A stretch of 64,000 nucleotides of DNA from Stenotrophomonas sp. ZAC14D1_NAIMI4_1 (GTDB lineage: Bacteria > Pseudomonadota > Gammaproteobacteria > Xanthomonadales > Xanthomonadaceae). Positions 17,642 to 28,100 of the stretch are shown piece after piece; the first letter of the stretch is position 1; each line of letters begins with the position of its first letter. The notes under the pieces are model-generated. The model did not search any database, was not told the origin of the DNA, and worked only from the letters and a program-made list of their open reading frames with translations. Location: positions 3,250,407 through 3,314,406 of the forward strand of contig NZ_CP026001.1 of assembly GCF_003086775.1 (NCBI RefSeq), in the 5' to 3' direction. The translations under genes were made by a program, and so were the position numbers.

Positions 17642-17876
17642 GCAGGGCTGCGCCCTGCACCTGCTCAATGCAACGTCAACAGCCAAAGCCAGAGCCAAAG
17701 CGGCTCTGGCTTTCTACGTGTTGGGCGAGGCGGTATGGGCTTGCAGGACACGCCGTAAACCCATCCATGGGGGCTCGATGGCGCCATCCATGGCGCCAAC
17801 GGTCCTGCAAGCCCATACCGCCCCACCCCCGACAGGTTCACGCGGCTGTTGGTCGGTGCCGACCGTTGGTCGGCAC
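17642..17876 (-). repeat. Composite inverted-repeat element, copy 1
   Basis: In reverse orientation relative to copies 2 and 3. From left: GCAGGGC-TGC-GCCCTGC (17642-17658); a CAAAGCCAGAGCC region; left arm 17729-17749; 52-base core 17750-17801; right arm 17802-17822 (perfect 21-bp complement of the left arm); CGACAGGTTCACGCGGCTG; and a GTGCCGACC-GTT-GGTCGGCAC hairpin (17856-17876). The core holds two small palindromes, 17760-17771 (CCCATCCATGGG) and 17780-17797 (GGCGCC ends). It begins 8 bases past the WG gene stop. Confidence 0.85.
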
Positions 17877-18317
17877 GTCTGTCAGATATCGAATGAATTC
17901 ATCCACGCATGGCGTGGATCTACCGTGCAGACTCCGACAGTCTGTTGGTAGGTGTCGACCGTTGGTCGACACATCTGTCAGACACCGAATGAATTCATCC
18001 ACGCATGGCGTGGATCTACTGGCAACGGCGGCTGTTGGTGGGTGCCGACCGTTGGTCGGCACATCTGTCAGATATCGAATGGATTCATCCACGCATGGCG
18101 TGGATCTACCGTGCAGACTCCGACAGGCTGTTGGTAGGTGTCGACCGTTGGTCGACACATCTGTCAGACACCGAATGAATTCATCCACGCATGGCGTGGA
18201 TCTACTGGCAACGGCGGCTGTTGGTGGGTGCCGACCGTTGGTCGGCACATCTGTCAGATATCGAATGAATTCATCCACGCATGGCGTGGATCTACCGTGC
18301 CGACCAACGGTCGGCAC
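17856..18317. repeat. Alternating array of two palindrome types
   Basis: Type A palindromes (GTGCCGACC-GTT-GGTCGGCAC or the variant GTGTCGACC-GTT-GGTCGACAC) lie at 17856, 17952, 18042, 18138 and 18228; an inverted A ends the array at 18297-18317. Type B palindromes (ATCCACGC-ATG-GCGTGGAT-CTAC, SMAG-type) lie at 17901, 17997, 18087, 18183 and 18273. A and B alternate, and the two forms of A also alternate, giving a 186-base higher-order repeat. Together with the flanking elements this accounts for the 952 bases between 17633 and 18586; I see no gene there. Confidence 0.9.
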
Positions 18318-18561
18318 CCACCATCAGCAGCGGGAATCGGCACCCACCAAAGCAGAACGCCGTTCCGACAGCTCGCCGGAAACTGTCGAAGGCGGGGTGG
18401 GTCCGGTTGAGGGGGCGTGAGCCGCATGGATGCGGCGACCGAGCTTACATGGACGTATTTACGGCGTCCCCCTCAACCGGACCCACCCCGCCATCCCACG
18501 GATAGCCCGCTGTTGCTGTTGCTGTCGCTTCGGCCTCGGCGGGTGCAGGGCGCAGCCCTGC
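18297..18561 (+). repeat. Composite inverted-repeat element, copy 2
   Basis: Order: A-type hairpin (18297-18317), CACCCACCA spacer, left arm 18391-18415, 52-base core 18416-18467, right arm 18468-18492 (perfect 25-bp complement), then GCAGGGC-GCA-GCCCTGC (18545-18561). The arm sequence is unrelated to that of copy 1, but the core aligns closely: both have a GCC..GGC stem around ATGGAT, an ATGGAY-centred second stem (18446-18457, TAC..GTA) and end in TTTACGGCGT. The right end lies 24 bases before the tilS start. Confidence 0.85.
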
Positions 18562-18585
18562 CAGGCCCCCCTTATACTTCCCGCC

Positions 18586-19872
18586 GTGAGTACCTTCCCC
18601 ACGCTCGTCACGCTGGAATCCCCCCTGCTGGTCGCCTACAGCGGCGGGCTGGATTCGACCGTGCTGCTGCACTGGCTGCAACGCAGCGCACTGGCCAGCG
18701 GCACGCCGCTGCGGGCGGTACACGTGCATCACGGCCTGCAGGCCAGCGCCGATGACTGGGTGCAGCACTGCCAGCAGCAGTGTGATGCCATGGGCATCGC
18801 GCTGGCCGTGCACCGCGTGCAGGTCGATACCGGCGCGGGCCTGGGCCTGGAAGCTGCGGCCCGCCAGGCGCGGCGCGCGGCGTTCGCCGCTGAACTGCGC
18901 GAGGGCGAAACGCTGGCCCTGGCCCAGCACCAGGATGACCAGGCCGAAACCTTCCTGCTGCGCGCACTGCGCGGCTCCGGCATCGATGGCCTGGCGGCGA
19001 TGGCCGAAGACAGCCTCCTGCACGGCCACCGCCTGTGGCGGCCGCTGCTGCACACCGTGCGCAGCGCGCTGCGCGACTATGCCCATCGCCACGCCCTGCG
19101 CTGGATCGAAGACCCCAGCAACGGCGAGGACCATGCCGATCGCAACTTCCTGCGCCTGCACGTCCTCCCGTTGCTGCGCCAGCGCTGGCCGCATGCGGCC
19201 ACGGCCCTGGCCGGCAGTGCCGCGCACTGCGCGCAGACCCGCACGTTGCTGGACGAGGAAGATGCGGAACTGATCGCCCACCTGGAAGTGGCACCACGCG
19301 TACTGTCACTGGAACTGCTGCGCCAGGTGTCACCGGCGCGCGGTGCCCGCGTGCTGCGTGCCTGGGTGCGCGCACATGGCGCCGCGCCGTTGCCGGCCAC
19401 GGTGCTGCGGCAACTGCAGCAGGAACTGCTGGACGCGCCCAGCGATCGCCAGGCACAGGTGCGCTGGCAGGACCACGCCATCCAGCAATGGCGTGGCCAC
19501 GCCTACCTGCTGCCGGCGCTGCTGCCCGCGCTGCCAGCGGGCTGGCAGGCCGCGTGGGATGGCCGCGCACCGCTCCCGCTGCCCGATGGCGGCCAGCTGC
19601 GCCTGCTGGGCTGCGAGGCGTTCGACCGGCCCCTGCAGGTGCGTGCGCGGCAGGGCGGCGAGCGCATCCTGCTGCCCGGCCGTACCCATTCACACGCGCT
19701 GAAGGACTGCCTGCAGCGCGAACACCTCGCGCCCTGGCGGCGCGCGCAGCTGCCACTGCTGTTCGACGGCGGGCAGCTGCTGGCCGCGGCCGACGTGGTC
19801 GTTTCCGCGCCGCTGCAGGCGTGGCTGCTGGCCCACGACGCACAGCTGCAGTGGCGCCCCGGCGGCTGGTGA
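18586..19872 (+). CDS. tilS: tRNA(Ile)-lysidine synthetase
   Basis: A 428-residue cytosolic enzyme that uses ATP and lysine to convert C34 of the AUA-reading tRNA-Ile to lysidine. The PP-loop SGGLDS is at 19-24 (LLVAYSGGLDSTVLLHWL). ALAQHQDDQAETFLLRALRGSG is the second conserved block, and ADRNFLRLHVLPLLRQRWP follows. The C-terminal TilS domains are present (LQVRARQGGERI..LKDCLQREHLAPWRR). Start is GTG at 18586, placing the PP-loop at the normal distance from the N-terminus; the frame upstream reads through the repeat. Length is normal. Confidence 0.95.
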   Translation: MSTFPTLVTLESPLLVAYSGGLDSTVLLHWLQRSALASGTPLRAVHVHHGLQASADDWVQHCQQQCDAMGIALAVHRVQVDTGAGLGLEAAARQARRAAFAAELREGETLALAQHQDDQAETFLLRALRGSGIDGLAAMAEDSLLHGHRLWRPLLHTVRSALRDYAHRHALRWIEDPSNGEDHADRNFLRLHVLPLLRQRWPHAATALAGSAAHCAQTRTLLDEEDAELIAHLEVAPRVLSLELLRQVSPARGARVLRAWVRAHGAAPLPATVLRQLQQELLDAPSDRQAQVRWQDHAIQQWRGHAYLLPALLPALPAGWQAAWDGRAPLPLPDGGQLRLLGCEAFDRPLQVRARQGGERILLPGRTHSHALKDCLQREHLAPWRRAQLPLLFDGGQLLAAADVVVSAPLQAWLLAHDAQLQWRPGGW

Positions 19873-19908
19873 ATTGACCCCCGCGCGGCTGCCGTCCACA
19901 CTTGTCGC

Positions 19909-20169
19909 ATGGCCAAGAAGTCCCCCGAAAACGCCTCCCCCGTCGCCCAGTTCGAGCAGTCGCTTGAATCGCTGGAACAACTGGTGGAGCAGATGGAAAC
20001 CGGCGAGCTGAGCCTGGAAGCTTCGCTCAGTGCTTACGAACGCGGCGTCGGTCTGTACCGCCAGTGCCAGCAGGCGCTGGAGCAGGCCGAACTGCGCGTG
20101 CGCCTGCTCAGCGATCCGGCCCAGCCCGAAACCGCAGAACCCTTCGATCCGCCCAGCCATGACGGCTGA
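19909..20169 (+). CDS. xseB: Exodeoxyribonuclease VII small subunit
   Basis: An 86-residue, mostly helical protein. The conserved XseB block [47 protein letters not shown] spans about residues 15-61. It binds several copies to XseA to form ExoVII, which degrades single-stranded DNA from both ends. xseA is not in the window. It overlaps the next gene (ispA) by 11 bases, an ancient arrangement. Confidence 0.95.
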   Translation: MAKKSPENASPVAQFEQSLESLEQLVEQMETGELSLEASLSAYERGVGLYRQCQQALEQAELRVRLLSDPAQPETAEPFDPPSHDG

Positions 20170-21037
20170 AGCGCAGTTCGCACGCTGGCGCGACCGTATC
20201 GAAAGCCAGCTCGACGCCGCCCTGCCCTCGCCGGCCGATGCCCCGCAACGTCTGCACCAGGCGATGCGCTATTCGGTACTGGGCGGTGGCAAGCGCATGC
20301 GCCCGCTGCTGGTGTATGCCAGCGGCCAGCTGTTCGGCGCACCGCTGGACCAGCTCGATGCCGCCGCCATGGCGGTGGAAATGATCCACGCGTACTCGCT
20401 GGTGCATGACGACCTGCCGGCGATGGACGACGACGCGCTGCGTCGTGGCAAGCCCACCACCCACATCGCCTTCGACGAGGCCACTGCGATCCTCGCCGGC
20501 GATGCCCTGCAGGCACGCGCCTTCGGCCTGCTGGCCGATGCACCGCTGGCGGCCAGCCTGCGCGTGGCCTGCCTGCAGACCCTGGCCCACGCGTCCGGTG
20601 CGTCCGGCATGTGCGGCGGCCAGGCGCTGGATATCGATGCCACCGGCCAGCAGCAGTCGCTGGCCGCGCTCACCCGCATGCATGCACTGAAGACCGGTGC
20701 GCTGATCCGCGCGGCGGTTCGCATGGGCGCGCTGTGCGGCCACGCTCCCGAGGCGCAGCTGGCCCAGCTGGATGACTTCGCCGACGCGCTCGGCCTGGCC
20801 TTCCAGGTGCGTGACGACATCCTCGATGTCGAAGCCAGTTCCGAACAGCTCGGCAAGACCGCCGGCAAGGACCAGGCGCAGGACAAGAGCACCTTCCCGG
20901 CACTGCTGGGCATGGACGGTGCCAAGGCGCACCTGCGCGAGCTGGCTGCACGCATGCAGTCGGTGCTGGCCAGCCATGGCGAAGAGGCCGACGCACTGCG
21001 TGCGCTGGCGACCCTGGCGGTGGAACGGGATCATTGA
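20159..21037 (+). CDS. ispA: (2E,6E)-farnesyl diphosphate synthase
   Basis: A 292-residue trans-prenyltransferase that condenses IPP with DMAPP and GPP to make FPP for quinones and undecaprenyl carriers. The two Asp-rich Mg motifs are present: DDLPAMD (84-90) with DALRRGKPT after it, and DDILD (219-223). The GGGKRMRP block for pyrophosphate binding is at 42-49. The ATG at 20159 is inside xseB. In many relatives dxs follows ispA; here a REP palindrome and a terminator follow instead. Confidence 0.95.
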   Translation: MTAEAQFARWRDRIESQLDAALPSPADAPQRLHQAMRYSVLGGGKRMRPLLVYASGQLFGAPLDQLDAAAMAVEMIHAYSLVHDDLPAMDDDALRRGKPTTHIAFDEATAILAGDALQARAFGLLADAPLAASLRVACLQTLAHASGASGMCGGQALDIDATGQQQSLAALTRMHALKTGALIRAAVRMGALCGHAPEAQLAQLDDFADALGLAFQVRDDILDVEASSEQLGKTAGKDQAQDKSTFPALLGMDGAKAHLRELAARMQSVLASHGEEADALRALATLAVERDH

Positions 21038-21044
21038 TCGCGCT

Positions 21045-21068
21045 CGCCGGGCGTGGCCCGGCGCTACC
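21045..21068. repeat. Single SMAG/REP palindrome
   Basis: CGCCGGGC-GTG-GCCCGGCG followed by CTACC, 7 bases past the ispA stop. Same stem family as the copies at 32090 and 61887. Confidence 0.8.
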
Positions 21069-21081
21069 GGCGACGCACACA

Positions 21082-21108
21082 AAAACGCCCGGCACTGCCG
21101 GGCGTTTT
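21082..21108. terminator. Bidirectional terminator between ispA and the DUF4870 gene
   Basis: AAAACGCCCGGC and GCCGGGCGTTTT pair around a 3-base loop, with A's before and T's after. It lies between convergent genes and can serve both. Confidence 0.88.
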
Positions 21109-21129
21109 CGCGTCCACGTGCGGCGGATC

Positions 21130-21492
21130 TTACTTGATCAGGCGCAGGGTGAACGGGTAACGATAGGTTTCGCCGTTGTTGGCCTTCACTGCAGCGATGA
21201 TGCACAGGACCAGGTTGGCCACGTACACGATCGGCATCAGGATGGCGCCGATGATGACGAAGCTGAGGATCACGCAGACCAGCACGGCGATGGCAACGGT
21301 GATCTGGAAGTTCAGCGCTTCCTTGGACTGGTCGGTCACGAAGCCCTTGCCCGCATCATCCTTGTTGATGAGCCAGATGATCAGGGCGCCGATGAAACCG
21401 GTGAAGATGCCCAGCAGGTGCGCGGCCAGCGCCATGGTGCGCTGGTCGCTCGGCACGCTGGACGCGGCCGGCACGTTTTCGAAATCGCTCAC
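21130..21492 (-). CDS. DUF4870 small membrane protein
   Basis: A 120-residue protein: a short soluble N-terminus (MSDFENVPAASSVPSDQ), then MALAAHLLGIFTGFIGALIIWLI, a charged segment with NKDDAGKGFVTDQSKEALNFQIT, and two more hydrophobic helices. This is the DUF4870 (Tic20-like) pattern, including the FVxxQSKEALNFQ signature between helices one and two. No function is established. It is monocistronic, between a terminator and pmbA. Confidence 0.88.
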   Translation of the reverse strand: MSDFENVPAASSVPSDQRTMALAAHLLGIFTGFIGALIIWLINKDDAGKGFVTDQSKEALNFQITVAIAVLVCVILSFVIIGAILMPIVYVANLVLCIIAAVKANNGETYRYPFTLRLIK

Positions 21493-21579
21493 GACAAAAC
21501 TCCTTGTTTTTGGGTGGTCTTGACCGACCGGCAGCAGGCCGATCGCGTCAGGCGGCCATAGCTTACGCCATCAATGGCA

Positions 21580-22947
21580 TCAATCATTACCGGCGATGGT
21601 CATCCGCCCGACCAGGATCGAGCCGGTACGGATGTGCGAGCGCGGGTCGACATCGCTGCCGACGGCCTCGATGGCGGTGAACATCTCCCGCAGGTTGCCG
21701 GCGATGGTGATGCCGTCAACCGGGTACTGGATCTCCCCGTTTTCCACCTTGAAGCCACCGGCGCCCCGCGAGTAATCGCCGGTCACCCCGTTCACGCCCT
21801 GCCCCATCAGCTCGGTCACCAGCAGGCCGTCGCCCATCTGCCGCGCGATCTCCTGCAGCGAACCGGCATTGGCTGCCAGCTGCAGGTTGTGCACGCCGCC
21901 GGCATTGGCGGTGGTCTGCAGGCCCAGCTTGCGCGCCGAATAGCTGCCCAGCACGTAGCGCTGCAGCACGCCATCGCGCACCAGGGCCGAGGCCCGGGTC
22001 GCCACGCCGTCGCCGTCGAAGGCGGCCGAGCGCAGGCCCCGGCGCAGGTGCGGCAGTTCCTCGATCTGCATCCAGTCCGGGAACAGCTGCTGGCCCACGC
22101 TGTCCAGCAGGAAGCTGGCCTGGCGGTACAGGGCACCACCGGACACCGCCGACAGCAGGTGGCCGACCAGGCTACGGGCCACTTCCGGGGAGAACAGCAC
22201 CGGCATGCTGCCGGTCGGCAGCGAACGCGGCTGCAGCCGCGACACGGTGCGCTCGGCGGCGCGGCGGCCCACGCTGTCGGCCGCCTCCAGGTCCTGGCGG
22301 GCCAGGCCACCGGTGTACCAGCCGTCGCGCTGCATGCCATCGCCGCTGCCGGCGATCAGGGCGCAGCCGACCGAATGGTGGGTGCCTCGCTCACGACCGA
22401 TGAAGCCGTGCGAATTGGCGTAGACCGAGACACTCTGCATGCTCGACACCGAGGCGCCGTCGGAATTGCTGATGCGCGCATCGGCCTCGCGGCCGGCTGC
22501 CTCGCAGGCCAGGGCCAGGTCCACCGCCTCGTCGGCCTGCAGCGCCCAGGGGTGCCAGCTGTCCAGGTCGGGGAAGTCGCGGGCCATCAGCGCGGCGTCG
22601 GCCAGGCCGGCGGCCGGGTCGTCCTCGGTATGGCGGGCGATCGCGCAGGCCTGTTCGACGGTGGCCGCCAGGCTCGCCTCGTTCAGGTCGGCGGTGCTGG
22701 CACTGCCCTTGCGCTGGCCGAAGTACACGGTCACGGCAATGCCGCGGTCGCGGGTGGACTGCACCGTCTCGACCTCGCCGAGACGGACGTTCACTTCCAT
22801 CCCGCGGTCTTCGCTGCAGCTCACTTCGGCCTGGCTGGCGCCCAGCGCGCGGGCGCGCTCCAGCAGCTGCTGGGAAAGGTCGGCCAGGCGTTCCAGACGG
22901 GCCGGGCTGTCGTCGCCGACGGCCACTTCAGGGGCGATCACGTTCAA
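21580..22947 (-). CDS. pmbA: Metalloprotease subunit PmbA (TldE)
   Basis: A 455-residue partner of TldD. The TldD/TldE complex is a zinc protease that trims peptides such as microcin B17 and degrades CcdA. PmbA itself lacks the HExxxH zinc motif but shares the fold (EVSCSEDRGMEVNVRLGEVETVQSTRDRGIAVTVYFG; and FKVENGEIQYPVDGITIAGNL near the end, which is diagnostic). tldD lies close by at 23645, separated by darP on the other strand, so the two subunits are near but not in one operon. Confidence 0.94.
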   Translation of the reverse strand: MNVIAPEVAVGDDSPARLERLADLSQQLLERARALGASQAEVSCSEDRGMEVNVRLGEVETVQSTRDRGIAVTVYFGQRKGSASTADLNEASLAATVEQACAIARHTEDDPAAGLADAALMARDFPDLDSWHPWALQADEAVDLALACEAAGREADARISNSDGASVSSMQSVSVYANSHGFIGRERGTHHSVGCALIAGSGDGMQRDGWYTGGLARQDLEAADSVGRRAAERTVSRLQPRSLPTGSMPVLFSPEVARSLVGHLLSAVSGGALYRQASFLLDSVGQQLFPDWMQIEELPHLRRGLRSAAFDGDGVATRASALVRDGVLQRYVLGSYSARKLGLQTTANAGGVHNLQLAANAGSLQEIARQMGDGLLVTELMGQGVNGVTGDYSRGAGGFKVENGEIQYPVDGITIAGNLREMFTAIEAVGSDVDPRSHIRTGSILVGRMTIAGND

Positions 22948-23015
22948 TGCTTTATCCTGTGCGGGTTGGGCCCGGCATCACGCCGGGCGACTTTTTTTGA
23001 AATCAGGTAGGGACG

Positions 23016-23603
23016 ATGCGCGGACGCGACGAAGAAACCGGTGAATTCCACGACAAGAGCCGCAGCCAGAACCGGCGCGACGCGCTCGATGTCCTGGCCT
23101 TGGGCGAGAAGCTGGTGTCGCTGACCCCGGCCCAGCTGGCGCGCCTGCCGGTGCCGGAAGACCTGCTGCCGCATATCGCCGAGTGCAAGCGGATCACCGC
23201 CCACATCGCCCACAAGCGGCAGCTGGCGTTCCTGGCCAAGCACATGCGCCGCGAAGAAGACGCCACGCTGGACGCGATCCGCGACGCGCTGGACGCCAAC
23301 AGTGAAACCGGCCGCCGCGAAGTGGCGATGATGCACCGCGCCGAAGACTGGCGCGAGCGCCTGCTGAACGACGGCGACAAGGCGCTGGGCGCCCTGCTCG
23401 ACGATTACCCGCAGGCCGACCGCCAGCAGCTGCGCACCCTGGTGCGCAACGCGCAGGCCGAGAAGGCGAAGAACAAGCCGCCGCGCGCCTACCGCGAGAT
23501 CTTCCAGGTGCTGCGCACGCTGATGCTGCCGGCCGCGCTGGGCCTGAAGGCCACGGCCGATGAAGCCGACGACGTCGAGACCGACGAAGCCGACGAGGAC
23601 TGA
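23016..23603 (+). CDS. darP: Ribosome biogenesis factor DarP (YjgA family)
   Basis: A 195-residue highly charged helical protein. E. coli YjgA/DarP binds late 50S precursors and promotes peptidyl-transferase-centre maturation. Conserved parts: [45 protein letters not shown], and [15 protein letters not shown]615 assignment fits all of this. It starts 69 bases from and divergent to pmbA, a neighbourhood conserved with E. coli (yjgA beside pmbA). Confidence 0.94.
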   Translation: MRGRDEETGEFHDKSRSQNRRDALDVLALGEKLVSLTPAQLARLPVPEDLLPHIAECKRITAHIAHKRQLAFLAKHMRREEDATLDAIRDALDANSETGRREVAMMHRAEDWRERLLNDGDKALGALLDDYPQADRQQLRTLVRNAQAEKAKNKPPRAYREIFQVLRTLMLPAALGLKATADEADDVETDEADED

Positions 23604-23644
23604 GTCCCCGCCGGCCCGGGCGGTGGCGCTGGCCATCGCCCGGC

Positions 23645-25090
23645 TCAGGCCTGGGTACCGCCGACAGTGATGCCTTCGATCAGCAGCGAGGGCTGGCCGA
23701 CACCCACCGGGACACTCTGGCCGTCCTTGCCGCAGATACCGACACCCTCGTCCAGGGCCAGGTCGTTGCCGACCATGCGCACCTTCTGCATGGTTTCCGG
23801 GCCGTTGCCGATCAGGGTCGCACCCTTCACCGGCGCGGTGATCCGGCCATCCTCGATCAGGTAGGCCTCGGTGGCCGAGAACACGTACTTGCCACTGGTG
23901 ATGTCGACCTGGCCGCCGCCGAAGTTGACCGCGTACAGGCCCTTCTTCACCGAACGGATCATTTCCTGCGGGTCGTGCTGGCCGGCACGCATGTAGGTGT
24001 TGGTCATGCGCGGCATGGTCAGGTGCGCGAACGACTCGCGACGGCCGTTGCCGGTGGGGGCCACGCCCATCAGGCGCGCGTTGAGGCTGTCCTGCATGTA
24101 GCCGACCAGGATGCCGTCCTCGATCAGCGTGGTGCACTGGCTCGGGTGGCCCTCGTCATCGATGTTGAGCGAACCGCGACGCCCGTCCAGGGTGCCGTCG
24201 TCGACGATGGTCACGCCCGGGGCGGCCACGCGCTCGCCGATGCGGCCGGCGTAGACGCTGGTGCCCTTGCGGTTGAAGTCGCCTTCCAGGCCATGGCCCA
24301 CCGCTTCATGCAGCAGCACGCCGGGCCAGCCCGGGCCGAGCACCACCGGCATCACCCCGGCCGGTGCCGGGACGGCTTCCAGGTTCACCAGCGCCTGGCG
24401 CAGGGCCTCGCGGGCGAAGGCCTCGGGGCGGCCGTCGGCGAACAGTTCGGCATACCCATAGCGGCCACCGCCGCCGGCGTAGCCCGATTCACGGCGACCG
24501 TTCTGCTCGACGATCACCTGCACGTTCAGGCGCACCAGCGGGCGCACGTCGGCCCCCAGCACGCCGTCGGTGCGGGCCACCAGCACGGTATCCACGCCAC
24601 CGGACAGGCTCACCATCACCTGCTTCACCCGCGGGTCGGCGGCGCGCAGGTAGCCGTCCAGGCGCTTGAGCACCTCGACCTTGGCCTCGTTGCCCAGGCT
24701 GTCGATCGGGTCCAGCGTCGGGTACAGCGCGCGCGCGTTGCCACGCAGCAGCGAACGCCCGGCCTGGGCGCCGCCTTCGCGGGAAATCGCGCGGGCCGAC
24801 TGCGCAGCGGTCAGCAGCGCATCGGCATGGATGTCATCGGAATAGGCGAAGCCGGTCTTCTCGCCGGCGATGGCGCGCACGCCCACGCCCTGCTCGATCG
24901 AATGGGCGCCGTCCTTGACGATGCCGTCTTCCACGCTCCAGCTTTCACGCCGGGCATGCTGGAAATACAGGTCGCCGAAGTCCACGCCGGGGCCGAGCAG
25001 CTGGCCGAAGGTGCGCTCCAGGCCAGCGGTGTCCAGGCCGCCGGGGCGCAACAGGCGGTCCTGGGCAAGCGTCAGTGCGTTATCAGTCAT
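23645..25090 (-). CDS. tldD: Metalloprotease TldD
   Basis: A 481-residue zinc protease, catalytic partner of PmbA. The zinc motif HEAVGH (residues 261-266, in [14 protein letters not shown]) is intact; the later Cys of the active cleft lies near [30 protein letters not shown]. The order maf-rng-yhdP-tldD is the same as in E. coli. It ends 41 bases from the convergent darP stop. There are 64 bases between yhdP and tldD, so co-transcription is likely. Confidence 0.95.
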   Translation of the reverse strand: MTDNALTLAQDRLLRPGGLDTAGLERTFGQLLGPGVDFGDLYFQHARRESWSVEDGIVKDGAHSIEQGVGVRAIAGEKTGFAYSDDIHADALLTAAQSARAISREGGAQAGRSLLRGNARALYPTLDPIDSLGNEAKVEVLKRLDGYLRAADPRVKQVMVSLSGGVDTVLVARTDGVLGADVRPLVRLNVQVIVEQNGRRESGYAGGGGRYGYAELFADGRPEAFAREALRQALVNLEAVPAPAGVMPVVLGPGWPGVLLHEAVGHGLEGDFNRKGTSVYAGRIGERVAAPGVTIVDDGTLDGRRGSLNIDDEGHPSQCTTLIEDGILVGYMQDSLNARLMGVAPTGNGRRESFAHLTMPRMTNTYMRAGQHDPQEMIRSVKKGLYAVNFGGGQVDITSGKYVFSATEAYLIEDGRITAPVKGATLIGNGPETMQKVRMVGNDLALDEGVGICGKDGQSVPVGVGQPSLLIEGITVGGTQA

Positions 25091-25154
25091 GGTCTCGATC
25101 TGGGGGTCTGGAGGCGGCCAGGCAAGGCCGCCGGATGAACAGGGGCCGCGACGC

Positions 25155-28100
25155 TCAGCGCGGGCGCGGCAGGTCGGTGACGGTCGGCGGCACTGCCGGG
25201 GCCGGTGCAGGCGCGCGCGGCGGGGCCGGGGGACGGTCGCGGCTGCGTTCGATCACCTCCACCTTGGGCTCCTTCCACGGGCCGGTGACCCGGTAGGTGC
25301 GGGCGCCGATCTCGCCCAGTGGCTTGGACAATACCGCATTGGTGGCCGCACCCAGCGCGGCGCCCACCGGCCCGCCGGCCACCGCGCCGACCACGGTCAG
25401 CAGGTTGCCGGCGCGCGGGTTGACGTCGATGGTCTGGTCGAACTGCTGCTGGCGCAGGTCGGTCTGGCCGCGGATGGTGATGTTGGCCGCCGGGCCTTCG
25501 ATCAGCACCTTGTCGGTGCGCGCCATGCCATCGGCGAACTGCATGCCGCCTTCAATGTGGTTGAACGCAAAGCCCTTGGAGAAGAAATCGCGGAAATCGA
25601 ACATCAGGCGACGCGGCAGCTGGGCCACGCTGAGCAGGCCCAGCACGCGGCCGGCACCGGGGTCCAGTTCCAGCAGCTGGCCGTTGCGTGCGTCGATGTC
25701 GAGCGTGCCCTGCAGGTTGCCCAGCTGGAAATCGGACGGCCCGCCGGCCCAGGCGGCCTGCAGCTGCGCCTGGCCGGAGCCGCCGCGCAGCTGGCCGGCG
25801 TAATCCAGGTTCTGCATCAGCCCGCCGAGGTCCTGGCTGCGCACCTTTGCGGTCAGTTCGGTGCGTGCGCCCTCGCCCTTGCCCAGCCAGCGGCCGGTGA
25901 TGTCGATCTCCTGGTCCGGCGCGCGGAAGCGCAGGGTGTCCACGTTCAGGCCGTTGCCCAGCGGGCGCGTGCGCAGCACGGCCTGGCCCAGCACCACCTT
26001 GCCGAATGTCAGGTCGGCGATGTCCAGTGCGAACGGCGGCAGCTTGGCCGGGTCCATGTCATCGGCACCGGTCTGCGGCCGCGCCGGTGCCGCGGCAGTG
26101 TCCGCCCCGGGCGCTGCCGGCGAGGACTGCCAGTGCACACGGTCGAGCTGGCCGCTGATGGTGCCGCCATCGGCATTGGGGACGCTCAGGTGACCGGCCA
26201 GCGACGGACCGTCCAGGCGCACGTCCAGCGCCTGCGCGCCCGGCCGCAGCTGCAGGCGGGTCTGTTCGAAGATGCCGCCGATCAGCATCAGCCTGCCGAC
26301 CTGCACGTCCACCGCGCGCAGCGGCATCGGGTCGCCATCGCCACCGGCGCCACGCGCCAGGCCGATCCATTCCAGCGCATCCAGGGTCGGGCTGCGGCCG
26401 TTGATGGCCAGCCCGCTGGGCGGCGGATCGCGGTCGACGCGGTCGCTGCCCATCGTCACCTGCACGCCGGTCTGGTTGTTGTGGGTGCGCGCCGCCAGCG
26501 CCAGGCGCTGGCCGAAGGCCACGTCGATGCGGCCATCGCCCATCGGCAGCTGCGCCGACACCGTGGTCGCCAGCGCATCGGCGGCCGGCTTGTCCAGCGG
26601 CGCCGGCAGGTCCAGGCGGGTGCCCACCAGGTCCGAATGCAGGCGCAGTTCGCTCGGCGGGGCCGGCGCACCGGGTGCCACCTTGGGCAGGTTGACCGCA
26701 ATGGTCCAGGCCGAGGTGCCCTCGAGATAGGGTTTCAACCAGGCCATTTCCGGCGCACGGTCGATCAGCACCTTGGCATCCAGGCGTGCGGCCAGTTCCG
26801 ATTCAAAGGCCCGCGCGGGATCGCGCACGTAGCCGCCGGCGCGCAGGCTCAGGCGGCCGTCCTGGCCCAGGTGCCGCACTGCCAGGTCCTCGGCGGCGAA
26901 ACCACCGCTGCCGTACCGGGCCTGGCCCTGCATGGCGTCGAATTCCAGATCGAAGCGCTTGTCCACCAGCTTCACGCCGGCCAGGTCCACCGTGCCCTGC
27001 AGGTGCCCGCCGCTTTCGTCGTGGTGCAGCGGCTGCAGCAGGTCGAAGTGTACGTTGGCCGATCCGCTGGCCACGAGGTTGTCCAGGGTGTCGCCGTAAT
27101 CCTTGTGCAGGCCACTCTGCCGCAGCATCGCCAGCAGCCGCCCCGCCTCGCTCTGGCTGTCGGCACGCACGTACAGCGGCGCATGGCCGAAATCTTCGAT
27201 GCCGGCCTCGAACTTCTGCACCGCCACGCCGGCCAGGTCACCACGGCCCTGCATGTGGAAACCGGGGCCGATGAAGGCGATGTCGGCGTCGACCTGGCCC
27301 ATCAGCGGCCAGTCGTGCTGGAAGCGGATGTCGCCGTTGCTGATGTGGCCGGTGGCCTCGAAGCGGCCATCGTTGTTGTCGAACGGCCAGTCGTCCAGGT
27401 CACCGCTGACCAGGCCGATGCCGCCGCGCACCTGGCCGCCGACCAGGGCGGCATCCAGCCAGTCGGTGGCGCCCTTGCTCATCTTCGAATGGATCCAGAA
27501 CCGCTTGGCGGCGGTCATCGGCACGTCGTCCAGCTTGGCCGCCAGCTGCAGCCACGGCCGCGTGCCATCGCCCTGGAACCAGACCCCGCCCCGCACGTCG
27601 GCCGCGTAATTGGTGCCCTCCACCCGCATGGCGGGCGTGCCGATGCGCCAGCCACCGGCTTCATCGCGCCAGCCGACGATCTGCCCGGCCAGGTGCAGGT
27701 CGTGACGCTCGCCGAAGCCGGTGGGCCAGTCGAACTGCAGTTCCTGCTGCGGCTTCAGCTGCAGGCTGAAACCATCGGCATCGCCTTCGAAGCGCCCGCC
27801 CAGGCCTCGAACCCCGGGGGCATCGCCGACGCTGGCAAAACCCAGCGCCTGCAGCTCACCCTGCGCCCACAGCGGGCCGTCGCGCTCGCCCTGCAACTGC
27901 AGCGCCTGCACGTCCAGCTGCGGCCTGGACAGGTACAGCCAGCGCCGCAGGCCCGGTTCCAGGCGGTCGCTCAGGGCCAGCGCGCGCAGCGCGGTACCGG
28001 CCTGCACCGTTCCGCTGCTGATCCGCAGCTGCTTGCCCACCTGCACCTGCAGGCCATCGAGTTGTTGCTGGTCCGGCCCGGCCTGCAGGCGCAGGCGCGG

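Noticed and set aside
17856..18317. A CRISPR array
   Set aside because: The period is regular (90-96 bases), but the segments between palindromes are themselves repeated, two repeat types alternate, and no cas gene is present.
17668..18420. Open frames with repeated phrases such as TVGRHICQ and FIHAWRGST
   Set aside because: They are translations of the palindrome array in several frames. Both strands stay open because the repeat length is a multiple of three, not because of coding.
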